Shown piece by piece: positions 8,316 to 16,702 of a DNA stretch of 64,000 nucleotides. Numbering within the stretch: position 1 is the stretch's first letter; each line of letters starts with the position of its first letter. The notes below the pieces were generated by a model. The model ran no database searches, was not told the DNA's origin, and saw nothing but the letters and a program-made list of their open reading frames with translations. This DNA is from Beijerinckiaceae bacterium (GTDB lineage: Bacteria > Pseudomonadota > Alphaproteobacteria > Rhizobiales > Beijerinckiaceae): NCBI GenBank assembly GCA_027533425.1, contig JAPZUD010000001.1, positions 947,436 to 1,011,435 of the forward strand. Direction: 5' to 3'. The position numbers and the translations under genes were made by a program.

Positions 8316-9491
8316 TTACTTGGCGAGGAAATCCCGGATCTGCGTCTCGACCTGCTTCATCGAGAGCACGCCGTCGAGATGGCCGCGATCCCCCTGGAGC
8401 TGCAGCTGCGTCACCGCCACGCCGGCCTGCTTCAGGCGGCTCGCCGTGTCATCGACGCCGCCCGGCGGGAAGACGAGATCCTTCGGCGAATGGACCAGCA
8501 GGACCGGCGCCTTGATCCTCTTCAGCCCCTCGTCGAGCGTACCCCCGCCCGCGACGAAGAGCTGGTTGGCCTTGACCAGATAGAGGAAATGGTTCGCATC
8601 CGACACCTTGGCCCGCGCCGCGCCGGCATTGTCGAGCACCTGCTCGATCTGGAAGCGCTTGTCGAAGCCGGCGGCCGGGTTCTCGCCTTCCTTGGCCGGC
8701 TTGCGGCCGAAGGTCTTGTTCGCCCAGTCCCAGTGATTGGCATGGAGCGTGACGATCTTGAGCGACTGGGCCAACCCGTCATTCGGCGGCGTCTTGCCGT
8801 AATAATCGCCCTTGTTCCAGTTCGGATCGAGCCGGATCGGCGCCGCCCAGATATCAAGCCAGGCGATCAGGTTCGCATCGGCCTGGCCGAAGGCGATGAC
8901 CGGCATCGCCCGCGCCACCCGGTCCGGATAGGTGGACGCCCATTCGAAGGTCTGCAGGCCCCCCATCGAGGCACCGGCGACCAGCTGGAGCCGGTTGATG
9001 CCGAGGCTGTCGACCAGCTGCTTCTGCACCTCGATGAAATCGCGGATCGTGACGATCGGGAAATCCATCCCGTAGGGCTTGCCGGTCTCCGGATTGATCG
9101 TGGCCGGCCCGGTTGTCACCGTATTCGGATCGCCTGTATTGAGGTTGACCAGCGTGTCAGACGAAATCACAAAATATTTGTTGGTATCAATCGCCTTGCC
9201 GGGGCCGATGATCGCATCCCAATAGCCGGGCGCGGCATCACTCTCCTTGTATTTCCCGGCGGCATGGCTGTTGCCGGAGAAGAAATGGCAGATGAGGATG
9301 GCGTTGGACTTGTCGGCATTGAGCGTGCCGTAGCTCTCCCAGCCGACTTTCACATTCTTCAGAACCCGCCCGGATTGGGTCGTGAAACTCGGAATCTCGA
9401 ACGTCTTCTTCTCGGTCAGCAGGGTCTGCGCGCCTGCCGGCGCAGCCACCAGCGAAGCCACAAGGGCGATTGCCGCGATCAGTCTTTTCAT
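8316..9491 (-). CDS. Secreted alpha/beta hydrolase of the homoserine O-acetyltransferase fold
   Basis: A 391-residue protein with an N-terminal Sec signal peptide (LIAAIALVASLVAAPAGAQ). The core matches the MetX/HAT branch of alpha/beta hydrolases: the YGTLNADKSNAILICHFFSG strand, nucleophile S175 in GASMGG, an acid in HSPKDLVFPP and the C-terminal histidine in GDRGHLDGVL. True MetX enzymes are cytoplasmic and have a GGSMGG elbow; export here points to a different esterase or acyltransferase acting in the periplasm. GAGGA lies six bases before the ATG at 9491. No sulfur-metabolism genes are adjacent. Confidence 0.85.
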   Translation of the reverse strand: MKRLIAAIALVASLVAAPAGAQTLLTEKKTFEIPSFTTQSGRVLKNVKVGWESYGTLNADKSNAILICHFFSGNSHAAGKYKESDAAPGYWDAIIGPGKAIDTNKYFVISSDTLVNLNTGDPNTVTTGPATINPETGKPYGMDFPIVTIRDFIEVQKQLVDSLGINRLQLVAGASMGGLQTFEWASTYPDRVARAMPVIAFGQADANLIAWLDIWAAPIRLDPNWNKGDYYGKTPPNDGLAQSLKIVTLHANHWDWANKTFGRKPAKEGENPAAGFDKRFQIEQVLDNAGAARAKVSDANHFLYLVKANQLFVAGGGTLDEGLKRIKAPVLLVHSPKDLVFPPGGVDDTASRLKQAGVAVTQLQLQGDRGHLDGVLSMKQVETQIRDFLAK

Positions 9492-9582
9492 GAAATCCTC
9501 CCTCGCCGGGCATGAGCCAACGGCCGGGAGATTTGACAATCTGTCGCAGGCACCTGTCAACGCGCCGGCTGTACCCGGAAGG

Positions 9583-9607
9583 AAAAAGCCGGGCTCTAGC
9601 CCGGCTT
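9583..9607 (-). terminator. Rho-independent terminator after clpA
   Basis: Read on the minus strand, a nine-base stem (AAGCCGGGC pairing with GCCCGGCTT; arms 9599-9607 and 9586-9594) with a four-base loop is followed by a run of T residues. It starts four bases after the clpA stop codon. Confidence 0.85.
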
Positions 9608-9610
9608 GTC

Positions 9611-12142
9611 TCACTTCTTCAGCGGCAGCTTCGGCACCGGCGAGCGGCGCGGCTTCGACGGTTCATCTCTCGGCCCGTCAGGCGGGCCGGGATCCCGCGC
9701 GGGCGGAGGCAGCGGCGGCGCTGGCGGCGGCTTGGGCAGGGCCGCGCGGGTCGCTTTCGGCGCCGCCTTGCGGGCCTTGGGCTTTGCGCGCACCTTGGCT
9801 TTCGGCTTGGCGGGAATCGCCTCTGGCCTCGGCTTGATCGGGCCCTCCGGAAACTCCAGGCCGAGCTTCTTCTCGCCCTCCTTCTCGGTGACGATGACAC
9901 GCACCGCCCCGCCACCCTTGAGCTTGCCGAACAGCACTTCCTCGGCAAGCGGGGTCTTGATCGTCGCCTGGATCAGCCGCGCCATCGGGCGGGCGCCCAT
10001 CGCCTCGTCATAGCCATGCTCGACCAGCCAGTCCCGCGCCTCGTCCGAAAGCGAGATCGTGACATGCCGATCCGCCAGTTGCGCTTCCAGCCCGGCGACA
10101 AACTTGTCCACCACCTGTGCGATCACCTCCCGCGGCAGGTTCCCGAAGGAGACCGTGGCATCGAGACGGTTGCGGAATTCCGGCGTGAAGAGCCGGTTGA
10201 TCGCCTCGGTATCCTCGCCTTCCCGCCGCTGGCGGGTAAATCCGAAGGCGGATTTCGCCATGTCGGACGCGCCGGCATTGGTGGTCATGATCAGGATCGT
10301 GTTCCGGAACTGGACTTCCTTGCCGTTATGGTCGGTGAGCTTGCCGTGATCCATCACCTGCAACAGGATGTTGAACAGATCGGGATGCGCCTTCTCGATC
10401 TCGTCGAGGAGCAACACGCAATAGGGGTTCTGGTCGACGCCATCGGTCAGCAAGCCGCCCTGGTCGAAGCCGACATAGCCGGGAGGCGCGCCGATCAGCC
10501 GCGAGACGGTGTGGCGTTCCATGTATTCGGACATGTCGAACCGGAGCAGTTTCACGCCCAGCACCGAAGCGAGCTGTTTGGCAACCTCGGTCTTGCCGAC
10601 GCCTGTGGGCCCGGAGAAAAGGTAGCAGCCGATCGGCTTCTCCGCGTCGCGCAGGCCGGCCCTAGCCAGCTTGATCGCACCGGAAAGCTGCTCGATCGCC
10701 TTTTCCTGCCCGTAGACGACGCGCTTCAGCGTCGTCTCGAGATTCTGCAGTACGGCGGCATCATCCTTCGACACCGTCTTCGGCGGAATCCGCGCCATGG
10801 TGGCGATCGTCGCCTCGATCTCCTTGAGGCCGATCGTCTTCTTGCGGCGGCTCTCCGGCAGCAACATCTGCGAAGCCCCGGTCTCGTCGATCACGTCGAT
10901 CGCCTTGTCCGGGAGCTTGCGGTCATGGATGTAGCGCGCGGAAAGCTCCACCGCGCCTTTCACGGCCTCGTTGGTGTATTTCAGCCGGTGGAACTCCTCG
11001 AAATAGGGCTTGAGGCCCTTGAGGATCTCGATCGCATCGGGGATCGACGGCTCGTTGACATCGATCTTCTGGAAGCGACGGACCAGGGCCCGGTCCTTCT
11101 CGAAATACTGGCGGTATTCCTTGTAGGTGGTCGAGCCGATGCAGCGCAGGGTGCCGGCGGCTAGAGCCGGCTTGAGCAGGTTCGAGGCATCCATCGAGCC
11201 GCCCGAGGTCGCCCCCGCGCCGATCACCGTATGGATCTCGTCGATGAAGAGAATGGCCTTGGGATGGGCCTCGATCTCCTTCATCACCTGCTTGAGCCGC
11301 TCCTCGAAATCGCCGCGATAGCGCGTGCCGGCCAGCAAAGTGCCCATGTCGAGCGCATAGACCGTGGCATCGGCCAGCACATCCGGCACCTCGCCATCGA
11401 CGATCTTGCGGGCCAACCCCTCGGCAATCGCCGTCTTGCCGACGCCGGGATCGCCGACGAAAAGCGGGTTGTTCTTCTGCCGGCGGCACAGGACCTGGAT
11501 CGTCCGGTTGACCTCGGATTCGCGGCCGATCAGCGGATCGATCTTGCCCGTGCGCGCCTTCTTGTTGAGGTCAACGGCATAGGCCGCGAGCGCGCTTTCC
11601 TTCTTCTTGCCGCCCTCGCGCTCGGTGCCGGGGCTGGCATTGTCCGAGCTCTCCTCGGGCTCTTCCTCGACGCCGCGGGGGGCGCGGCTCTCGGAGGCGC
11701 CGGGACGCTTGGCGATGCCATGGGAGATGTAATTGACCGCGTCATAGCGGGTCATCTCCTGCTCCTGCAGGAAATAGGCGGCATGGCTCTCGCGTTCGGC
11801 GAAGATCGCGACGAGCACGTTGGCGCCGGTCACTTCCTCGCGTCCGGAGGATTGCACATGGATCACCGCGCGCTGGATCACGCGCTGGAACCCCGCTGTC
11901 GGCTTGGTATCGGCGCGGTCCCGCACCACCAGCGCCTCCAGCTCGGTGTCGATATAGGTTGTCACCGTCTGGCGGAGGATGTCGAGATCGACATTGCAGG
12001 CCCGCATCACCGCTGCGGCATCCTCGTCGTCGATCAGCGCCAGCAGCAGGTGCTCGAGTGTCGCGAATTCATGCCGGCGCGCAGAAGCGTGACCGAGCGC
12101 CTGGTGGAGGGCGTTTTCGAGGCTTTTCGAAAAACTGGGCAC
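9611..12142 (-). CDS. clpA: ATP-dependent Clp protease, ATP-binding subunit ClpA
   Basis: An 843-residue Hsp100 unfoldase. The N-domain opens with [38 protein letters not shown] sequence. Two AAA+ modules follow, with Walker A motifs in GDPGVGKTA and GPTGVGKTE and Walker B motifs in ILFIDEIH and [10 protein letters not shown]. ClpA feeds substrates to ClpP and receives N-degron substrates from ClpS, encoded just upstream. The GTG at 12142 gives the family-standard N-terminus; the frame extends 27 codons further but not in family-like sequence. Two oddities: the tripeptide in the ClpP-docking loop reads FGF, and a basic, Pro-rich tail of about 85 residues follows the normal C-terminus. Confidence 0.97.
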   Translation of the reverse strand: MPSFSKSLENALHQALGHASARRHEFATLEHLLLALIDDEDAAAVMRACNVDLDILRQTVTTYIDTELEALVVRDRADTKPTAGFQRVIQRAVIHVQSSGREEVTGANVLVAIFAERESHAAYFLQEQEMTRYDAVNYISHGIAKRPGASESRAPRGVEEEPEESSDNASPGTEREGGKKKESALAAYAVDLNKKARTGKIDPLIGRESEVNRTIQVLCRRQKNNPLFVGDPGVGKTAIAEGLARKIVDGEVPDVLADATVYALDMGTLLAGTRYRGDFEERLKQVMKEIEAHPKAILFIDEIHTVIGAGATSGGSMDASNLLKPALAAGTLRCIGSTTYKEYRQYFEKDRALVRRFQKIDVNEPSIPDAIEILKGLKPYFEEFHRLKYTNEAVKGAVELSARYIHDRKLPDKAIDVIDETGASQMLLPESRRKKTIGLKEIEATIATMARIPPKTVSKDDAAVLQNLETTLKRVVYGQEKAIEQLSGAIKLARAGLRDAEKPIGCYLFSGPTGVGKTEVAKQLASVLGVKLLRFDMSEYMERHTVSRLIGAPPGYVGFDQGGLLTDGVDQNPYCVLLLDEIEKAHPDLFNILLQVMDHGKLTDHNGKEVQFRNTILIMTTNAGASDMAKSAFGFTRQRREGEDTEAINRLFTPEFRNRLDATVSFGNLPREVIAQVVDKFVAGLEAQLADRHVTISLSDEARDWLVEHGYDEAMGARPMARLIQATIKTPLAEEVLFGKLKGGGAVRVIVTEKEGEKKLGLEFPEGPIKPRPEAIPAKPKAKVRAKPKARKAAPKATRAALPKPPPAPPLPPPARDPGPPDGPRDEPSKPRRSPVPKLPLKK

Positions 12143-12224
12143 GGTCTGCTCGCTTTCCTGTTGCGACGCCAGAAGGCGCCTGCCTGTCGTCCGGGCGGGC
12201 AATCGGTGCCCGCCTGGCTTCACG

Positions 12225-12593
12225 TCACTTCTTTTCCATCACGCATTGCAGCGGATGCTGGTTCTCGCGGGCGAAATCCATCACCTGCGTCACCTTCGTC
12301 TCGGCAATCTCGAACGTGTAGGTGCCGCATTCGCCCACGCCATTGTGGTGGACATGGAGCATGATCTGCGTCGCCTGCTCCTCGTTCTTGTTGAAGAAAC
12401 GCATCAGCACATGCACGACGAACTCCATCGGCGTGTAGTCATCGTTCAACAGCAGCACGCGATACAGGTCCGGTCGCTTGCGGAGCGTCTTGGTCCGCGT
12501 CGCCAAAGCTGTCCCATGGGCCGGATTCTTGCCCGGGCCGTTGTTGCTGGGGCCGGCGAGAGGTGTCCAGTTCAGCGTCAAATCACCATCCAT
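12225..12593 (-). CDS. clpS: ClpS adaptor of the ClpAP protease
   Basis: A 122-residue protein. The core from [25 protein letters not shown] to the C-terminus is a textbook ClpS: the DDYTPMEFV segment forms the N-degron pocket, and [21 protein letters not shown] the ClpA-binding face. ClpS hands proteins with bulky hydrophobic N-termini to ClpA and blocks other substrates. The ATG at 12593 is preferred; the N-terminal ~35 residues are a flexible extension. Located 82 bases upstream of clpA on the same strand, as in most proteobacteria. Two ClpS paralogues are common in alphaproteobacteria; only this one is in view. Confidence 0.95.
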   Translation of the reverse strand: MDGDLTLNWTPLAGPSNNGPGKNPAHGTALATRTKTLRKRPDLYRVLLLNDDYTPMEFVVHVLMRFFNKNEEQATQIMLHVHHNGVGECGTYTFEIAETKVTQVMDFARENQHPLQCVMEKK

Positions 12594-12745
12594 GGTGTGA
12601 AAGGTTATGCCGGTTCGCGCGACAATCAAGCGGCATCTGGCAGGTTGGGCACAACATGCCGCAGGCCAGCGAGGCCGCGCAAGCGAACATGTAGGCAAGC
12701 CGGCCGCGAATTGTAAGGTCTGGCGGGAAAACGGATCCGAAACAG

Positions 12746-12772
12746 CAAAAAGCCCGGTCGCAAGACCGGGCT
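12746..12772 (-). terminator. Rho-independent terminator after the phasin gene
   Basis: On the minus strand an AAGCCCGGTC / GACCGGGCTT stem with a TTGC loop is followed by a T run. It lies between the phasin stop (12846) and clpS, so it should end the phasin transcript. Confidence 0.85.
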
Positions 12773-12845
12773 TCCGCTATCGGGGAGCAGGCCGGCGACC
12801 GGAGCCGCCGGGCAGGTTGGCCCGTCAGGGCTGGCCTGTCTGGGC

Positions 12846-13181
12846 TTACTTGCCCTGAACCTTGGCCATCGCGCCTTCGAGCGGCTTGAAGGCTTCCTTG
12901 GTGAGTTCGGTCACGAGCTCGCCAACCTTCGTGGCATGGGCCACATAGCCTTCATAGGCGGTCTTGGCGAAATCGGTCTGGATTTCGACGGCCTTGTCGA
13001 GCGTCTTCACGCCGAGCAGCTTCTCGAACGTGGTCGAGCCGGCTTCGATGGCCTTCTTGGAATAGTCGGCAACTTCCGTCGCGATGGCCTGGATGCCCTT
13101 CTGCTGGGCCCCGAACGCCTTCACGGCGAGATCGAGATTTTCCTTGCCGAACTTCTGCATGTCTTCGAACGCGTTGATCAT
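12846..13181 (-). CDS. phaP: Phasin (polyhydroxyalkanoate granule-associated protein)
   Basis: A 111-residue helical protein of the alphaproteobacterial phasin family. Characteristic stretches are FEDMQKFGKENLDLAVKAFG near the N-terminus, SKKAIEAGSTTFEKLLG in the middle and ELTKEAFKPLE at the end. Phasins coat poly-hydroxybutyrate granules and are produced only when polymer is present. A GGGGAC site precedes the ATG. The upstream region carries a TTGACA promoter overlapped by two repeated TGC-N3-GCA sites, consistent with repression by PhaR; no phaR or PHB synthase gene lies in the window. A terminator follows. Confidence 0.93.
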   Translation of the reverse strand: MINAFEDMQKFGKENLDLAVKAFGAQQKGIQAIATEVADYSKKAIEAGSTTFEKLLGVKTLDKAVEIQTDFAKTAYEGYVAHATKVGELVTELTKEAFKPLEGAMAKVQGK

Positions 13182-13229
13182 GGTACGTCCCCTTGAGCTT
13201 GTTCCGGCATCGTTTGTCCGGATGACGCT

Positions 13230-13258
13230 GATCTATGTTGCAGCGCACAAAATGTCAA
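13230..13258 (-). promoter_or_regulatory. Predicted sigma-70 promoter of the phasin gene
   Basis: On the minus strand a perfect -35 TTGACA (13253-13258) is followed after exactly 17 bases by TAGATC (13230-13235), a weak -10. It lies about 50 bases upstream of the phasin start codon. The spacer contains one of the two TGC-N3-GCA sites. Confidence 0.6.
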
Positions 13259-13278
13259 GAAACTATTTTGCAGCGCAC
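13238..13278. promoter_or_regulatory. Pair of TGC-N3-GCA operator-like sites (PhaR-type)
   Basis: The 11-mer TTGCAGCGCAC occurs twice, at 13238-13248 and 13268-13278, exactly 30 bases apart (about three helical turns). Each contains the partial palindrome TGC-AGC-GCA. One copy sits between the -35 and -10 of the phasin promoter, the other just upstream of the -35. In related alphaproteobacteria the repressor PhaR binds TGC-rich sites with a CTGC-N3-GCAG-like form in front of phasin genes. Binding here is inferred. Confidence 0.6.
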
Positions 13279-13476
13279 CATGCATGTTTGACATGGATCA
13301 ACGGAAACCCCGCATGGCTCGCCCTGCAAGGCCCGGACAGCACAGGACCGGACGCCACCCGGCAGAAACTCGCTCAGCCTTAAGACTCGCGTAACCGGGA
13401 TGGTCGCATTTTAGGCAGAACGTGGAGCAGAAGCTGCACGATGTCGAGGCGTCCCGGTCTTCCGGAGTAGGTGAGT

Positions 13477-15402
13477 ATGCGTTCTCCTTGCGTAGCTGCG
13501 GTCCGTTGGCCGCTTTCGCCGCGTCTTCTGGCGACAATCCTGCTGGCGCTGGTGATGACCGCCGCCCTGGTCGTCCCGGAAGCGGAGGCGCGCCGCAAGC
13601 GCCATCGTGCGGCTGGCGGCGGCTACAACCCGCCTTATGCCTCGATGGTCTATGATGTGAATTCCGGCCGCGTGCTCGAAGCGACCAATGGCGATGCCCT
13701 GCGCCATCCGGCCTCCGTCACCAAGGTGATGACGCTCTACATGCTGTTCGAGCAGCTCGAGACCGGCCGTTTCAAGCTCAGCACCGAACTTCCCGTCTCG
13801 CGGGAGGCGGCCAGCCAATCCCCGTCGAAGATTGGCCTTCGCCCGGGCGAGACGATCGCCGTCGAGGATGCCATCAAGGCGCTGGTCACGAAATCCGCCA
13901 ACGATGTCGCTGTCGTGGTCGCCGAGGCGATCGGCGGTGAGGAAGAGCGTTTCGCCGCCATGATGACCCGGAAGGCGCGTTCCATCGGCATGAAACGGAC
14001 GACCTTCCGCAACGCGTCGGGTCTGCCGAATCCGAGCCAGTGGACGACCGCGCGCGATCTCGTGACGCTAGGTCGCGCCATCCAGGACCGGTTTCCGCGC
14101 TATTACCACTATTTCGGTACCCGGAACTTCGCCTTCGAAGGTCGGGCCTACCGCAACCATAACCGTCTGCTTGGTCAGGTCGAGGGTGTGGACGGCATCA
14201 AGACCGGCTATACCCGTGCCTCGGGCTTCAACCTGCTCACCTCGGCCAAGGCTGACGGACGCCATCTCATCGCTGTGGTTCTCGGTGGCCGTTCCGGCCG
14301 CGCCCGTGACGCACAGGTGGCCAGCCTGATCGAGAACCACATGGACCGGGCCTATGCCGGCCGCCGCATGACGGCGAAGGCCGTCGAGGTTGCCCGCGCT
14401 CCGGACGAGGATGACGAGATCGAGGAAGGCAGCCCGGCCCGGCCGGCCGCTGCTGCCCTTCCCCCTGCCCGCACCGCGCAGCGCGAGCTTCAGCCGCCGC
14501 CGGCTCCCGTCGGCCTGATGGCTGCCCCGGCTGCAGCCGCTCCGGCCGGCGCCATGCCGCTGCCCCCGTCCCGGCCTCGCCCGGCGGTGATCGCCGAAAC
14601 CGGCCCGCGCCAGCAGGCACAGGATGACCCGGGCCTGACGCGCACCCGCCCGCTGGCACTCTCCTCGAGCGGCTCCACCAACATCGTCGCTTCGGCCACA
14701 ACCCCGCTTGCCCTTGTCGGCACCACGCCGCGCTCTCCGGCCATGCGCTGGCAGGCCGGGCCGGGCGCGAGTGATCTGCCGCCGCCACGCCAGGCCGCCC
14801 CGCGTGACGAGCAGCGCCTCGTGCCGCCAGGCTCGATCCGCTATACCAATTCCATTCCCGGCGAGGCGCCGAAGGCCGAGGAAAGCCAGGCCCTGCCGGC
14901 GGCAGCGCCCGCGCCGCGCCCGGCACCGGAGCCCCGCCCCGCCGAGATCAAGGCCGAGGAACGCCTGCCGACGATGCAGCGCCGCGCCGAGATCGCCGCC
15001 ATCACCCCGCCGCCGCAGCCAGAGGCCGCCCGGCCGGCCCCGGCTGTCGCTGCTGCCCCGGCTCCGGCGCGCCCGGCACCGGAAGCGGCCCGCGCGCCCG
15101 CTCCCGCCCCCGCACCGGCGGTCGCTGTCCGCGAACCGGCCAAGACGGCTCCGGCCCGGACCGGCTGGGTGATCCAGCTCGCCGCCGCCGAGAGCGATGC
15201 CAAGGCGCGGTCGATCCTTGACCAGGCCATCGAGAAGACCGGGCGGGCCCTGAAGGCCGCCGAGCCCTTTACCGAGGCAGTGACCAAGGGCGGCACCACG
15301 CTCTATCGCGCCCGCTTCGCCGGGTTCGATGCGGAAGAGGCTCAGGCGGCCTGCAAGACGCTGAAACGCAGCGGCTTCAACTGCTTTGCCCAGAAAATGT
15401 GA
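13477..15402 (+). CDS. D-alanyl-D-alanine carboxypeptidase with C-terminal SPOR domain
   Basis: About 641 residues. A signal peptide (LLATILLALVMTAALVV) precedes a low-molecular-mass PBP (S11) domain with all three catalytic motifs: S80-x-x-K83 (ASVTK), S140-A-N142 and K242-T-G. It trims the terminal D-Ala of peptidoglycan stem peptides in the periplasm. After the transpeptidase fold comes an extremely Pro/Ala-rich stretch of roughly 230 residues. A SPOR domain occupies the last ~80 residues (from WVIQLAAAESDAKAR), which normally binds denuded glycan at division sites. ATG at 13477 has GGAG nine bases upstream; GTG at 13471 is the alternative. Confidence 0.93.
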   Translation: MRSPCVAAVRWPLSPRLLATILLALVMTAALVVPEAEARRKRHRAAGGGYNPPYASMVYDVNSGRVLEATNGDALRHPASVTKVMTLYMLFEQLETGRFKLSTELPVSREAASQSPSKIGLRPGETIAVEDAIKALVTKSANDVAVVVAEAIGGEEERFAAMMTRKARSIGMKRTTFRNASGLPNPSQWTTARDLVTLGRAIQDRFPRYYHYFGTRNFAFEGRAYRNHNRLLGQVEGVDGIKTGYTRASGFNLLTSAKADGRHLIAVVLGGRSGRARDAQVASLIENHMDRAYAGRRMTAKAVEVARAPDEDDEIEEGSPARPAAAALPPARTAQRELQPPPAPVGLMAAPAAAAPAGAMPLPPSRPRPAVIAETGPRQQAQDDPGLTRTRPLALSSSGSTNIVASATTPLALVGTTPRSPAMRWQAGPGASDLPPPRQAAPRDEQRLVPPGSIRYTNSIPGEAPKAEESQALPAAAPAPRPAPEPRPAEIKAEERLPTMQRRAEIAAITPPPQPEAARPAPAVAAAPAPARPAPEAARAPAPAPAPAVAVREPAKTAPARTGWVIQLAAAESDAKARSILDQAIEKTGRALKAAEPFTEAVTKGGTTLYRARFAGFDAEEAQAACKTLKRSGFNCFAQKM

Positions 15403-15486
15403 TCCGAGACTGTGTGACGAAGGTGAGGAGCCATCGCGATGTATGACCCCGCCGATCTTTCGCCGGAAATGAGCCGCCCGCTCGGG

Positions 15487-16194
15487 CTAGGTGCCCCGGC
15501 GGCGCGCTTCGAGCGCGATGTCCTTCGCCCGGTTGACCATCGCCGCGAGATAGGTCGAACCGCCCTTGTCGGGGTGAAACCGCGAAATCAGGGCCCGATG
15601 CGCCGCCCGGATGGCCTCTTCGGAAGCCCCCGGTTCAAGGCCAAGGACCTCATAGGCCTCCTGTTCACGCATTTCAGCCACGCTCGCCGCCGGTCCCTGC
15701 CCCGCTGCCGCATCGAATTGCACGTATTGACGCCAGCCGGGCGCCCTGCGGTCGAGATCCTGCGCGATCAGGTTTAACCCCTGCGGGTCAGTCTGCACCA
15801 ATTCGCGGACCAGATCGGGAATCTGGTCCGGCTTGAGTTTGTGGAGCCATTTCCCGGCAAACTTCCCGGTCCGGATTTTCGCCTCGATTTCGCCGGTCGT
15901 CAGGTCAAACCAGACCAGCAAGGCCAGCGTGTGGATCTCGCTGCGCCGCGCGCGGCCGATCGGGTCGAACATCGCCGGCAGGCGGAAGCCGAGAAGCCAG
16001 GCCGAAAGCGAGACCAGCACGATCGCGAAATCCCAGCGCCCCCGCAAGGCCAGCAGGATCCCTGCACCACCGGCCACGGCCCCGACGAGCTTGCGTGTCA
16101 GGGGTGACAGGGCCTCGCCGGTCTTGCGGCCGGGCCCGACGGCAAACCACCAGACGATCGCGCCGAACACAATCATGGAGAGAATGTAGTTCAT
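15487..16194 (-). CDS. Membrane-anchored J-domain protein
   Basis: About 235 residues: two or three hydrophobic helices at the N-terminus (MNYILSMIVFGAIVWWFAVG, and a pair around GAGILLALRG and FAIVLVSLSAWLLGF). A cytoplasmic middle domain follows (HTLALLVWFDLTTGEIEAKI), then a C-terminal J domain, YEVLGLEPGASEEAIRAAHRALISRFHPDKGG, with an intact HPD motif. It should recruit and stimulate DnaK at the membrane, in a layout resembling mitochondrial Pam18/Tim14. ATG at 16194 gives a membrane helix at the very N-terminus; an in-frame GTG at 16218 is possible. It is convergent with the carboxypeptidase gene. Confidence 0.85.
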   Translation of the reverse strand: MNYILSMIVFGAIVWWFAVGPGRKTGEALSPLTRKLVGAVAGGAGILLALRGRWDFAIVLVSLSAWLLGFRLPAMFDPIGRARRSEIHTLALLVWFDLTTGEIEAKIRTGKFAGKWLHKLKPDQIPDLVRELVQTDPQGLNLIAQDLDRRAPGWRQYVQFDAAAGQGPAASVAEMREQEAYEVLGLEPGASEEAIRAAHRALISRFHPDKGGSTYLAAMVNRAKDIALEARRRGT

Positions 16195-16267
16195 CGCTCC
16201 GTCGGCGCTCCCGCTCACCCCTGGCCGGGCCGCGAGGGCCCCCGAACTTCCTGCCGGTCAGCCGAAG

Positions 16268-16702
16268 CTAAAGCAAGCCCAATGCACGCAAATCATCCCG
16301 CATGGCCTGCGGCATGCTTTCCGGGACGGCTTCGGCGCGGATATCGACCGGGGCATCACCGGGCGGCAGGTAGCGCCAGCCCTGGAAGGGGCGGCACGGT
16401 CGCGACTGGACCGGGACGACAACTGGCTCCAGCACGAGATGGCAGCGCTGGATGCCATCCTCGGCGGTGAAGGGCTCGATCGCCTCGATCCGCTGGCGGG
16501 CGGTGATCCGGCCCTTGATCACCCAGTAGAGCGAGCCGCCATCGAGGATCTCGTCCATCCTTTTCGGCACCATCCGCGTCGTATGTGTCTGGCGATAGGG
16601 CCGGCCAAGCCGCTGGAACAGCAGGCGCGTCTCGTCGATCCAGCTTTCGAGATCGGCGATCGACTCGCAACCGACACAGAGTTTCAGAAGATGCAGCGTC
16701 AT
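16268..16702 (-). CDS. DUF1489 family protein
   Basis: A 144-residue cytoplasmic protein. The opening MTLHLLKLCVGCESIADLESWI and the following RQTHTTRMVPKRMDEILDGGSLYWVIKG match DUF1489, a family restricted to alphaproteobacteria with no known function. The two cysteines are C9 and C12 (CVGC spacing), with a third in IQRCHLVLEP. Its start overlaps the stop of the biotin-carboxylase subunit gene by four bases, so it is co-translated with it, though no functional link to leucine degradation is established. Confidence 0.88.
   Translation of the reverse strand: MTLHLLKLCVGCESIADLESWIDETRLLFQRLGRPYRQTHTTRMVPKRMDEILDGGSLYWVIKGRITARQRIEAIEPFTAEDGIQRCHLVLEPVVVPVQSRPCRPFQGWRYLPPGDAPVDIRAEAVPESMPQAMRDDLRALGLL

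Noticed and set aside
9512..11164. A 550-codon plus-strand frame antisense to clpA
   Set aside because: An antisense shadow of clpA; repetitive Arg/Leu/Gly composition with no motif and no ribosome-binding site.
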